64,000 nt of DNA, from positions 19,395,501 through 19,459,500 of the forward strand of contig CM032230.1 in the NCBI GenBank assembly GCA_019009955.1, given 5' to 3'. Positions 54,276 through 64,000 of the stretch are shown here, one piece after another. The DNA comes from Riptortus pedestris (lineage: Eukaryota; Arthropoda; Insecta; Hemiptera; Alydidae). Within the stretch, counting starts at the first letter, position 1. Each line of letters begins with the position of its first letter. A program made the translations under genes and the position numbers. A model generated the notes under the pieces. The model saw only the letters and a program-made list of their open reading frames with translations. It did not search any database and was not told the DNA's origin.

Positions 54276-55901
54276 TTATAGATAGAAATGCTTTCTCCTC
54301 TTCTTCGCCCCATTTCCACTTCTGCCCCTTTTTAATAATTTATTTAATGGAATATTTAATTGTGCCATGTTTTTAATAAATCTCCTGTAGAATCCAGTCA
54401 AACCTAAAAATCCTTTCAGTTCCTTTACACTACGGGGTCTCCTAAATTCTTGAATCGCTTCAATTTTTTCGTGACACATTTCAATTCCCTCAGATGATAT
54501 AACATGACCTAGATATGTTACCTTTTTACAAAAAAATTTGGCTTTCTCAAGATTCGTGGTTAAATTATGCTTTGCTAAAAGATTCATTATTATTTCCAGA
54601 TGCTTCAAATGTTCTTCGGGACTATCAGAAAAAATGAAAATATCATCTATGAAAACCATAGCAAATTCTGAAACCTGTTGAACAATCGGATTGAGTCCCC
54701 TTATCAGAGCAGAACATGAGGTCTTTAATCCAAACGGCGTGACCTTGAAAACATATCCCTGCTGCTTAAATACAAACCCAGTATATTGTTTTGATTCTTT
54801 ACACAAAGGAATTTGCCAAAATGAATTTCGGAGGTCAAGAAGTGACATGTATTTGGTGTTTCTACATTTCGATAAGACATAATCGATACTAGGTGGCTGT
54901 TCATATTGTGGGATTAAACATTTATTTAATTGTCGGGCATCCAAGCATAGCCGGATTTGTCCATTTCTTTTCTTTATTACTACCAGGGGATTAATAAAAC
55001 TAGTGTAGGATTTCTCAATAATCCCATTTTTTTCCATTTTAATCAATTCCTTAGCCACCTGTTCCTCTAGACTATGTGGTATGGGGTATATTCTACCTTT
55101 TATAAAATTCACACCGGGAATCAATTCTAACTTATGAGTGTAATGTCTAATTAAGCCGGGGTTTTCTCGAAATATTTCTCTGTTTTTATTTATTAAATTT
55201 TCCAGTTGATTGCGAATATGTTTATTTTCAACATCACATTGCGGATAATATTCTACGATTTTATCCATATCTAAAAATTGTATATTAAGTTTATCCTCTC
55301 CAATATCCATTGTTCCGATTTTCTTTATTTTTTTTCTTTTAACTTCGTTGTAATTAAATTCCAATATTTTATTATTCAAATGTATTCTAATTTGGTGTGT
55401 TTCTAAGTTTATTAGTGTTTTAACCTTTTCCATAGTATCAATACCAAAAATAATAGTGTACACCAGATCAGGTATTACCCAATAATTTAAATTTATTGTT
55501 TCATTACCAAAGGTAGTGCTCATTAATATTTGTTTTTTTATCTGTTTTGATCTCTTCCCAAAAGCCCCTTTTACTTTTGCCGATAAACCGAATTCGCTTA
55601 AAATTGGGAGATCATTTTTATATTGCTGATAAAAAGTTTCATTTATGGCTGTTTGTTGTGATCCCGAGTCCCATAGAACATCAATCTCTTTGTTTCCATA
55701 TGTTAGACGTGTAATCGGACTTACGACTGTTGAAATTTCTATATTTTCAGGTAAAAGTTCCTCTAATAAATAGTCGCATGGATTTTCAAATAATGAAGAT
55801 TTATCTTTTATAATACTACTAATAGTCGGAACAAATTTTACAAAACCTGAATTTAATAACTTCATTGTCCCACATTTGTCCTCAGGCTCTAAAGAATTCA
55901 A
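54276..55901 (-). CDS. pol: Ty3/gypsy protease and reverse transcriptase
   Basis: 541 codons. The aspartic protease active site DVLWDSGSQQTAI is at residues 75-87; the second protease landmark is IIFGIDTM near 150. Reverse transcriptase follows from about 255: PLVVIKKRNGQIRLCLDARQ, LLDLRNSFWQIPL (Asp356), TPFGLKTS, FAMVFIDDIFIFSD (FIDD at 417-420) and TYLGHVISSEG. The frame ends in a slip near 54300, in AAAAAGGGG, after LNKLLK. No envelope-like frame accompanies it, so it is a retrotransposon rather than an infectious form. Confidence 0.95.
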   Translation of the reverse strand: MNSLEPEDKCGTMKLLNSGFVKFVPTISSIIKDKSSLFENPCDYLLEELLPENIEISTVVSPITRLTYGNKEIDVLWDSGSQQTAINETFYQQYKNDLPILSEFGLSAKVKGAFGKRSKQIKKQILMSTTFGNETINLNYWVIPDLVYTIIFGIDTMEKVKTLINLETHQIRIHLNNKILEFNYNEVKRKKIKKIGTMDIGEDKLNIQFLDMDKIVEYYPQCDVENKHIRNQLENLINKNREIFRENPGLIRHYTHKLELIPGVNFIKGRIYPIPHSLEEQVAKELIKMEKNGIIEKSYTSFINPLVVIKKRNGQIRLCLDARQLNKCLIPQYEQPPSIDYVLSKCRNTKYMSLLDLRNSFWQIPLCKESKQYTGFVFKQQGYVFKVTPFGLKTSCSALIRGLNPIVQQVSEFAMVFIDDIFIFSDSPEEHLKHLEIIMNLLAKHNLTTNLEKAKFFCKKVTYLGHVISSEGIEMCHEKIEAIQEFRRPRSVKELKGFLGLTGFYRRFIKNMAQLNIPLNKLLKRGRSGNGAKKRRKHFYL

Positions 55902-55909
55902 ATGGGGAC

Positions 55910-56871
55910 TTATGGGTTTTCCGGAAATTCTTTCTCAGTAGGATTTGATTTCGGGGGATTTAAAGTATGTTTTGATGATTCCGAATTCTGATCCATTATT
56001 ACTGCGTTTATTCCTGTTGGTTTCTTCTCGCTTGTTCCTGGGCTATTTCGGAAGTCTTGACCGTTATAATTTCTATTTTCAAATCTCCCATTACCTCTTC
56101 CAAAATTTTTATTGAGTGGTTTGTAATTAGAATTCCCACTATTATTATAAAATTGTCGGGAAACATTATCCGGGTTTCTTGGACGAAAGCTATTACTAGG
56201 GGGAAAATTACTATGTCTCCTGTTATAACCTGGTTGCCTACTCCATGAATTTCGATCCCTATTCTCTATCGAAATTTCTCTTTGTCTAATTTTTACTCTA
56301 TTTGGGTTGTTTCCTTCATTCTCACGATTTTCTTCGCCATTAGTTCCCCTCATGATATCCTGAGCAGGTAATTTTTGTAAAAGGTCAAGAAATTTCTCTT
56401 TATTACTGATTTGGCCGACCCCAAGATACATTGTATTTGCCATGGGAAGTGTTTTATGATGCATTTTATTTGATAAGACTCTGGAAACGGTGGATTAAAA
56501 TATTTACAGTCTTTAAATAATTTCCTAGCATAATCATCCATAGTTAAATTTTCTCCTGGGCGATATTTCCCATTGGGAATTTAATTTCTACATTCATCCT
56601 GCCTATCTTCTCCCCAATATTTATTCATAAATCTTTCTTTAAAATGAATGAAATTTCTAATAAATTCCTTTTCAATCAGCACCCAAGTTTTGGGAACTCC
56701 CCTCATGCACTCTGAAATAATTAACTCTTGTTTTCCCCATGTATCTACTCCATAAATGTTAAAATCATTTTCTAATTCAGACAGAAAGTCAGTAGCGCTC
56801 TCCTGTCGACTATCACTAAATTTAGGACATCTCGCTTCAGGATTGACTCTAATTTCTTTACAGTTGGGCAA
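55910..56871 (-). CDS. gag: Ty3/gypsy Gag, central and C-terminal part
   Basis: Three minus-strand frames (56581-56871, 56350-56541, 55910-56464) joined by single-base slips. The first has FLSELENDFNIYGVDTW and HFKERFMNKYWGE, the capsid-like region of gypsy Gag. The last is rich in Arg, Asn and Gly (NRDRNSWSRQPGYNRRHSNF, KNFGRGNGRFENRNYNGQDF) and probably binds RNA in place of zinc knuckles, of which none is visible. Confidence 0.75.
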
Positions 56872-56879
56872 ATGACCTA

Positions 56880-57890
56880 TCTGAACTTTTTTTAATTATT
56901 GCCGGATATTTTCCATTTCATCAGCTATACCTCCTATTTTGAAATCTGTCTCTAATAAATTCTCTATTTGTATTAACGATCTATCTTCAATTATTTGTTT
57001 ATTTTCGTGAGTTATTTTCTGAATATTTAGATTTATTTGATCATTTATCTTCCCTTGGATAATCTTTTCATGCTCAATTTCTCCTTTTAATTCATTCCGA
57101 ATTAAGTTTTTCTGTTGATGGCATTCTTGTCGGGTTTCTATTTATTTTGGCATCCATTTCATCCATTAATTCCGTTTTTTAGTAGTTCTCTAGTCTGAAA
57201 CGGTTTCTTTTTTTTAAATTTTCTGTTTCACCTGCTAACCTATTCTCTAAAGATTTTAAGTTTATTTCATTTTCGTTTTTTAAGATTATTTATCTCATTC
57301 ATAAATTCTTTTCTCACGTTTTGATACATCTACTCGAGTTTGTTCGATATCTATTTTCAATGATTCAATACTATTTCTAACTTCTTGTTTAAATTCTTCT
57401 AGTTTGTTATTATTTTCTTCGAGTTTGTTATTTTTTTCTTCTAGTTTATTATTATTTTGTTCTAGTTTGTAATTATTTTGTTCTAGTTTGTTATTATTTT
57501 CTTCTAGTTTGGCTTCCAATTTAGTATTTCCCTGCTTTTATTAAGTTCATTATAGCTTCCAGCATGTTTTGATCTTTTTCGATAGGACTACTGACCTCTT
57601 TTTGTCCTTTTAAATCGTTTAAATTATCTATTATTCTGGTAGAAGTACCTCGCGGTTGTTCAAAAACCCAAAAAGCTCAAATTTGCTATTTCAGTAGATA
57701 ACGGTATTCCCGAATCCTCTAATTGAATTATATGTCTAGCCTGATCTTTATATAATGATATTATTGGTCTGTGTTCCCTCTAACGGTTCACTTTCAATAG
57801 ATAGATTTTCAAGATCCAAATTATCACTTTCCTGTTCTACATCACTAATCCTATCCTCAAAACTTTTGCTATTAGTATTAATATCCATTT
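56880..57890 (-). CDS. gag: Ty3/gypsy Gag, N-terminal coiled-coil part
   Basis: The minus strand from an ATG near 57890 (MDINTNSKSFEDRISDVE) runs, with frame slips, to a striking heptad-like block at 57295-57519 of NNNKLEE / NNYKLEQ repeats, strongly predicted to coil. Further coiled sequence follows to 56900. Multiple homopolymer slips break it. Coiled-coil N-termini occur in Gag of several Ty3/gypsy lineages and would aid particle assembly. Confidence 0.6.
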
Positions 57891-57984
57891 TTATAATCTC
57901 TGTTAATTAAAAAATTTTTTTTTTTTTATGAATAACGTAAATAAATGTTTTAAAAGTTTAAATTTAAAAAAAAATGTTTTAAGC

Positions 57985-58010
57985 CGTGCCCTTTCACGTT
58001 GGGCTCCATT
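57985..58010 (-). promoter_or_regulatory. Gypsy primer-binding site
   Basis: Minus strand TGGAGCCCAACGTGAAAGG, nine bases inside the 5' LTR, resembles the TGGCGCCCAACGTGG-type primer sites of many gypsy elements, with one base different. Confidence 0.7.
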
Positions 58011-58018
58011 TTATATAA

Positions 58019-58377
58019 TGAAAGGTTTATTTAATTTTTATTAATATTTAAATTCAACTATGTACCGGCTACTTCTCAGGGTCTTATATATTGCACGGCA
58101 AGCATTTTTTGTTTCCACCATCTCAGCTATAACAGCTAATTTAACTATTTAATCCGAGAGATAGCACATTTAGGCTAGCTAATTAAAGAAACACTTACGC
58201 TCTTGTTGCATCTTGAGGGTCGACTGCCTCATTCTCTCTCCGAGAGATTGCCCTTTGGACTTAAAGCGGGTCCGCTCTCCTCCCTTGACAGGTGCTGCTA
58301 CCTCGTTTTATAGCCTAGTACTAGTCACTCGGATCTCATAGATCTAGAGACAGCGGAGAACCCAGACTCGACCGTTA

Positions 58378-58379
<2 letters not shown>
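58019..58379 (-). repeat. Ty3/gypsy 5' LTR
   Basis: 361 bp partner of 51781-52139. On the minus strand it begins TGTAACGG and should carry the element promoter. Flanked outside by CTATATA; no clear 4-5 bp target repeat, because the target is TA repeat. Confidence 0.95.
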
Positions 58380-58425
<46 letters not shown>

Positions 58426-58551
58426 TTTTGAACGGACCTCATTTTCGTCATCTCCTGGGTAGGATCGATGGACATTTGAAGAAAAATTTCGAAAATCGCA
58501 TCATGAGTACAACCTCAATAGCTGATTTCCCTTAAGGGAAATCTGCTAAAA
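58380..58551 (+). mobile_element. BD-family element, right (D) half
   Basis: (TA)n (58381-58421), then GAACGGACCTCATTTTCGTC, CATGAGTACAACCTCAATAG and the perfect 20 bp palindrome GATTTCCCTTAAGGGAAATC at 58524-58543, ending TGCTAAAA. It completes the B half ending at 50627. Confidence 0.65.
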
Positions 58552-59160
58552 GAGAGACCGAAACCGAAGGTTGGGTTCCTATATTTTGTTAGGAAGCAAT
58601 ATTTTTTAAAAAAATGAGATATAATAAATTGTTTAAACATAATAGGCCTAATAACAACGATGTGTATTAATATTAAAAAAAAAACAATTCTATACAACTG
58701 TTTTGTATCTCTAATATGAACGGAGCAGTTTACAATTATTTATGTTTTCCCACATCTAAACCCACCTTCCCAATAATCAACTTCGATAAAACAAAGAGTT
58801 GCACAATTAGGCGATAGAACTATTTAAAATTTCAGTATTATTATTGTTTTTAAGTTCTGCGAGATACGTCGATATGTTCAGAATCACGCCGAATTTACTA
58901 CAATATGTTAATCAATAATTTGAGTTCTGAAAACCGAAAATCGTCGCGATTACAAAAATTGTTTTACTTCCTGGAAGGTAATAAAAAACACTACCTTTAA
59001 TCCTATGTTACGTTACCTGTAATATGTCGGTGTGATAAATTAAACTGATCTCAATGACAGAAAGGAAATGGTATAAAATATGTTGCCTGTAGAGACCCAT
59101 TTTGTGAACGTGCACATAATGCATATTTATGCATTAAGCATAATTATCTTAATAGTTTCA
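58552..59160. other. AT-rich interval without recognisable gene
   Basis: Only short low-complexity frames; no repeat or motif recognised. Confidence 0.5.
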
Positions 59161-59164
59161 CTAT

Positions 59165-59345
59165 TTTTTATGGGTTAGGATTAGTCATGTGAGTTCTATT
59201 CTTCCCTTGGCATTAGGAATTTATTTAGTGACAAATTCGTTAAATACAATTATTTTACCCTAGCGAGAAATGGTGGCGATATATATGACCTGTCTGTTAT
59301 TAGCCTTACTATCTCAAATGAACGTTAATAGGTTTCTATAATTTC
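59165..59345 (+). mobile_element. Decayed SINE copy
   Basis: GGGTTAGGATTAGTCATGTGAG, GGAATTTATTTAGTGACAAAT and TGAACGTTAATA match the SINE family head, body and tail; the B box is damaged (GAGTTCTATTCTTCCC). Confidence 0.5.
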
Positions 59346-59944
59346 TTCGCTCGTATAATAATAATAATGCCCCCCCCCTAAAAAAAAAAACGTTATGAGA
59401 CGCGTAAAATTTCAATTTTCGTATTTCAATGAATTATTGGTTTTGACTACAAATATATTTGCTTTTTTTTTTTGTCCGGTTCCGAATGCAGGTTTTCTTC
59501 GCTTCCTTGTATTTCTGCGTGTAATAGATAAAGTTTGATGTAATATTCTGCATGTAATAAATACAGTTTTTCTTTTACGTGAGGCCTAATCAGACCTTCC
59601 AACGAGCGGATAACTTAACATTCTCAAGTTAGCGTTCTATTTTCTATTTCTCCCGTACTGCGAAGTCGTATGATGTGCTTACTTGATTAGTTGCTGCGTT
59701 AACTAAGCAGATTCCCAGCTTATGATGTCTCCCATAGTTGTATGAAACTTATATAAATTGTAATTAAAATTTCTTATCTGACTTTTTGTAAAAAAATTGA
59801 TATTTCTGTGTTGAGAGCTCATGTGTAGAGGTCGGTCGGGGAGGTTACTGAAGGCTGAAAAAAATAATGTACATTCATCTCGCTGAGTACTATAGTTACA
59901 AAAAATGTATAGAACAACAATTGTAGACCATTAACAGTTTAGCA

Positions 59945-60170
59945 AGATTGGTACGATGGGCAATCAAAAAGTTTTGCAACTAAGCTATAAAGAAAGTAGA
60001 AACAGTTCTAAAAATATTTTATCTTCCATCATGATCCCTCCTAACATTAATGCACTTATTCCACCGGTCCTTTTCTATACTGATTCCATGGAGAAAACTT
60101 TCTTCTTGGACTTGAAACCATTTTTCAGTTGCTGATTAAAGGGACTTCCGATCATCAAATCATTTCCCTT
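59945..60170 (-). pseudogene. mariner 3' end, truncated by piggyBac-type insertion
   Basis: The plus strand starts ACGATGGGCAATCAAAAAGT, a mariner-type terminal repeat. The minus strand encodes WFQVQEESFLHGISIEKDRW then NKCI, the C-terminus of mariner transposases. It stops abruptly at the TTAA of the piggyBac element, so the rest of this mariner is lost or displaced. It is a different lineage from the element at 37.9 kb. Confidence 0.7.
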
Positions 60171-62300
60171 TTAACCCTTTACTGCATGATTTTTTTATTT
60201 TAGTAAAATAATTTTTTTTCTTTTATCCTGGTGTCAAGAGCTTAGAAAAATTGATTAAAAAATATTTTTCAACTTTTATAGTTTTAATTAGCTTTAGTAT
60301 GTTACAGATATGCAACATCATGCAAATAAGTCCTCGAAGATACGATGAGGATGGGATTGCTTACAAAATTTATAAGTATAATAATCCAAATTTAACTGCT
60401 GAAAAGAAACAACTAGTACATACAACAAAGTACATAATGTTTATAAACAATCTATATTTAATAAAAAAAGTATATAAGAGCTAAATGTTAAGTAAATTTG
60501 CATAAAAAAAAATGTATAAAAATATAAAATGTAAATTGACCTCTCACACTTATTTATGAAAAGTATAAAAACAGTTTTTATCTTTATTAAAACATAAATT
60601 TAAATTGTATTTTTCGCACTTCACATAAGTAAACCCATCGCATCCCAACATCTTGCATCCATTGCGTTTACTGTCCCATTGAGGCCAGTGATCCGTCCCG
60701 TCTTTTCTTATATCTGCACTCGGCCTAGCAGATTTCTTCTTTCTTAGCTGCTCTTCTCTTTCCCCAGATGGTCGACCTCTTTTAGGTGTTTCCGATCGCC
60801 CTGTGTTACAAAGAACTTCTGCAATCTCCTTCCTAAATTCCCGTTGGGTCATTTTTACTTCATTGCCTGTTGCGTGTTTTAGGCGAAGGTACATTATCCA
60901 GCTGTTAACAATAGTCATGTCTAGTAGATGGTGAAATAGCCGCATGTACCATCGTCTTTTTACATTCATTCGAATGCTGTACCTTCCAATGTGGCTGTCC
61001 ATCAAGTCTACCCCACCCATGTGCTTATTGTAGGCGTTTATGATTTGAGGGGGGGGGGAAGCAAGTAGCTTATATCACTTTTGTTTTCGGTCATATCGTC
61101 TAATATGGGTCATAGGGTCCGTTCTGTAAAGGGTCGACAATAAATCCATATATCTATTATCCTTCCAGATTACAGATGATACTTTACATCCATCAACGAT
61201 TGTACAAAATTCTTCAGTGTAGCCTTGTGGTTTTTTAAAATTTCTTTCTCTGATGAATTTTTGCAGTTGGGAACTCTATTCCTTCTAACTGTTCCTAGAA
61301 AGAAAATGCCCCTCTTTTTCAAGAAAACTTCTAGAGGGACGGAAGTATAATAGTTGTCAGCATAAATTTTAAAATTTTTATTTATATGAACTTCTCTCGT
61401 GAGTCGGACTACTATATTGCCTGAAGCCCCTAAGTCAGGCTCATCATTCAATAGAATATTTTCCTTTCCTGTATAAATTTCAAATTTATAGGCAAATCCA
61501 AATCTGTCACAAATAGCAAATAACTTATAACCCCATTTATTGGGTTTATTAGGCATGTATTGCCGTAAATGATGCCTTCGTCCATAGGAAATTTTAAAAA
61601 ATTTTCATTTAGAAAATGTATTACTGGTCTCAATTTATATAGATCATCATATTCTGGATGGTTACGGGGCAGAGCATTTTGGTTATTATTGAAATGTAAG
61701 AGGGACCGTATTTTTTCAAAGGTATTTACCCCCATCGTCAATTACATTTACATATTTACAATTGGAATTCCTAGAACAGGATCCCACAATTCATTCCATA
61801 GGGCATTCCATTATTGAAGAAAATATGCAGATTCCTAAAAAATTTTGTATAGTTGTTTTCGTTAAAATTATAGGTTTATTAGGATCCTTTTGAGCACTAT
61901 AAATTTGTGTTTGATCAATAATAATATTCATACAATTTGTTATCAAAAAAGTACGAAAACACTTGAAAAGGCGTATCTAACTCAAGAAAATCTTTTGGAA
62001 ATATGTTGTCCCCCATGAAAGTTATCCCAACCTCTGTCAATAGCAAATACTCCTTCTTCCAATAATAATTAGTTGGTTTTCTCTTTGATGTATTTTGTGC
62101 TATCTCATAAGACTCAAGCTCACTCTCTGTTGTAAAAGGAGCTTCAATTGTGACTGTTGGCGATTCTGTCACCTCACACCAACTCAAAAGGTCATCAACT
62201 CGTTCCAGCACATCATCGGGTAGAGGAACAAGTTGGTCGATTTCTTCACTCTCAGGCGAAATCGTTCCCTCACTGCTGTTTGTTAAGTTTATCATACTTA
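60171..62300 (-). mobile_element. piggyBac-type element, 5'-truncated
   Basis: The left end is TTAA (60171-60174) followed by CCCTTTACTGCAT. The right end is not found: the transposase N-terminus is followed directly by a BD-type terminal block at 62305. It lies inside a mariner 3' end. A distinct lineage from the 33-36 kb element. Confidence 0.75.
60550..62295 (-). pseudogene. piggyBac-type transposase, broken
   Basis: From ATG at 62295: acidic N-terminus (ISPESEEIDQLVPLPDDVLE), then FPKDFLELDTPFQVFSYFF, FEKIRSLLHFNNNQNALP, FPMDEGIIYG (first catalytic Asp), MPNKPNKWGYKLFAICDR, FKIYADNYYTSVPL (second Asp), NKHMGGVDLMDSHIGRY (third Asp) and a Cys-rich end (GCKMLGCDGFTYVKCEKYN). At least four frame changes and a G9 run near 61050 break it. 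All three catalytic Asp remain. Order and length are normal for piggyBac-type transposases. Confidence 0.85.
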
Positions 62301-62304
62301 TTGA

Positions 62305-62385
62305 AATAAATTTCTCTATTGTAAAACTTCACGTGGGAAATCTGCTTAGTTGACGCAGCCCCTGCGTGACGGACTTTTGACGTGT
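62305..62385 (-). repeat. Isolated BD-family terminal block
   Basis: TTTCTCTATTGTAAAACTTC, ACGTGGGAAATCTGCTTAG and CCCCTGCGTGACGGACTTTT, the inverted form of the BD left end. It marks the truncated edge of the piggyBac element. Confidence 0.6.
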
Positions 62386-62531
62386 GGTTATGTTCAGGTA
62401 CGGTGGAATCAAACTGCATAAGCAAGCCACCGTTTTTTGAAGCTTACAATATCACAAATATATTTATGCTTTACTTTAGTTGATCCGTTTCTAAATTTTT
62501 TGGTAGTTTAGTCATTTCTGGTCTAAACAGA

Positions 62532-63210
62532 AAAAGTGCGTCACGCAGGGGCTCTATTGTAAAACTTCCCATGTGAAGTTTTACAATAGAGAAATCTGCA
62601 TACTAGTAACACAACACCACCGTGATTAAATACAAACGGTAATGAGAAATCTTTCAGTTAATTAAAATAAATTCCCAACTGAAACGGCTTCTGAATTGTA
62701 AGAATAATTTATATTTTAATAACTCAAATTTTAGTAGTCCAAGAACTAAAAAAGGAGGGGGGGGGCGGTAAACAGAAAGTATTTGCATAAATCTCACAAA
62801 GTAATGAAGGTAAGGTAAGGTTAGAAGAGGCTTCCACTTGAGCCGAGGAGCTACGGAAATGGCCGACCTAATCCGAACTACCGTATAACCGACCACCTGT
62901 CCCACAGAAATATCTCGGTTAATATTTAAGATACAGAATAAATGTATATTACAATATTTATAGTAAATTTAATTTGCAATAAGATTGGTTCTATATAATT
63001 TTTCGATCCGATAGAAAATAACAGAGATATTTTGATTTTCGAAAATCCCAATCCTAAACCCCCCCCCCCTCTGGTCCGATTTCAGCCATTAACGAACTTG
63101 ACCTGTCTTTTTACATAAAACGGTTAAATATCTAGTTTCGTAACGATCAAAGAAAAATTGCGACCGCTAGAGCGTTAACAGACAATATATATATAATTAC
63201 ATAATATACA

Positions 63211-63269
<59 letters not shown>

Positions 63270-63340
63270 GAACGGACCTCATTTTCGTCATCTCCTGGGT
63301 AGGAGCGATGGACATTTGTTGAAAATTTTCGAACAGGATG
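62532..63340 (+). mobile_element. BD-family element
   Basis: AAAAAGTGCGTCACGCAGGG, an internal palindrome CTCTATTGTAAAACTTC / GAAGTTTTACAATAGAG, AACACAACACCACCGTG, the B core (ATCTCGGTTAATATTTAAG, AACGAACTTGACC), (TA)n 63186-63264, then the D arm start GAACGGACCTCATTTTCGTC. The D arm is cut before its terminal palindrome. A C8-10 run lies near 63060. Confidence 0.6.
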
Positions 63341-63780
63341 TTTTAATGAAGGAACAAGAATTTGTTTTAAACTATTAGTTTGGCTACTCTTTTCAACTAT
63401 TAAAGCAAATATATATTAAAAGTTACTTTCGAACTTGATACTGCAATTCACAGTCAAAATCCTAGAGTCGGTATAGTACGGCGAATCAAACATTTGGGTG
63501 ATGGTTAACACTAAGGGTCTCAAAACAGGTTTTGGCAGAGCTGATGAATATAATGCTAGTAGTTGGATTTATAAAATCGTATTTTTATCGTTATGAATGT
63601 TTTATCAATTATGTTATGTTATATTGCCTATTATTATTGCTATGTATGATGTAAATACTCGAAAGAAAATTACCGATCAAAATTTGCCTCAAGCTATGTT
63701 GCATGTTTAGTCTTAAAATTTAAATTTTCGATTTTTTGCGTCACATTTTGTATTATGTGCCATCTTTCCAATAACGCTGT
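63340..63780 (+). repeat. R1 dispersed repeat copy g
   Basis: GGATGTTTTAATGAAGGAACAAG, AAAGTTACTTTCGAACTTGAT, CAAAACAGGTTTTGGCAGAGC and TTACCGATCAAAATTTGCC in R1 order. Non-coding. Confidence 0.6.
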
Positions 63781-64000
63781 TCTTTATTTTCTTTTCATTT
63801 TATATTGTCAACTTTGAGTAACACAAAATAAATTATACAGAATAATTGCTCTAATGAATGAAATGATATTGGTGGCTCATCCTGTTCTGGGGAATTGTTA
63901 TAAACTGAATATTTCGTAAACTGATTTCGGAGATGTAAAATGCTTTTTCACTCTTACCATAACTAACCTCTTCAAGTAACCATTCTCGCATTGTTGTTCG
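63781..64000 (+). repeat. R3 dispersed repeat segment (runs off the window)
   Basis: GGAGATGTAAAATGC, ACCATAACTAACCTCTTCAAG and TAACCATTCTCGCATTG match 40230-40290 and 7910-7985. Confidence 0.5.

Overview
This 64 kb window looks like AT-rich nuclear DNA from an invertebrate animal, most likely an arthropod (insect or crustacean; low confidence). The evidence is the mobile-element mix: BEL/Pao and Ty3/gypsy LTR elements, I/jockey-type and R2-like non-LTR elements, mariner, piggyBac, a Transib (RAG1-like) relic, a P-superfamily element, Helitrons, a tRNA-derived SINE family and many long (TA)n tracts. I found no convincing single-copy host gene, no host tRNA or rRNA gene and no CRISPR array. 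Almost every long reading frame belongs to a transposon, and most are broken.

Layout. 0-5.5 kb: a tandemly duplicated ~740 bp block carrying two independent SINE insertions, and three Helitron copies, two of them head to head. 5.5-10.6 kb: SINE relics, two copies of a bipartite (TA)n element (called the BD family here) and an older dispersed repeat (R1/R3). 10.8-18.1 kb: tail of a non-LTR retrotransposon interrupted by a GC-richer degenerate BEL/Pao element; a flanking segment is present on both sides. 18-21 kb: repeat relics and the C-terminal end of a restriction-endonuclease-type (R2-like) non-LTR element. 21.4-25.5 kb: an I/jockey-type ORF2 split inside its endonuclease domain by a P-like element with an exact 8 bp target duplication. 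26-28 kb: R1, a SINE piece and a perfect hairpin. 28.4-30.0 kb: a 150/101 bp minisatellite between direct repeats. 30.3-33.0 kb: Transib transposase relic cut by a fold-back element. 33.4-36.0 kb: a nearly complete piggyBac element with an intron. 36.4-39.1 kb: solo gypsy LTR, internally deleted mariner in a tandem duplication, and a small MITE. 40-49 kb: paralogous repeat blocks, a non-LTR RNase H tail and a BEL/Pao gag with an intact 510-codon frame. 50.1-58.6 kb: a BD element whose (TA)n centre holds a Helitron and then a young Ty3/gypsy element with nearly identical LTRs. 59-64 kb: a SINE relic, a mariner 3' end interrupted at TTAA by a second piggyBac relic, and further BD/R1 repeats.

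There is no operon-like cooperation between genes. What organises the window is nesting: newer elements sit inside older ones, and several insertions can be read exactly because a paralogous empty site or a target-site duplication lies in the same window. All identifications come from motifs and by-eye comparison; no database search was run.
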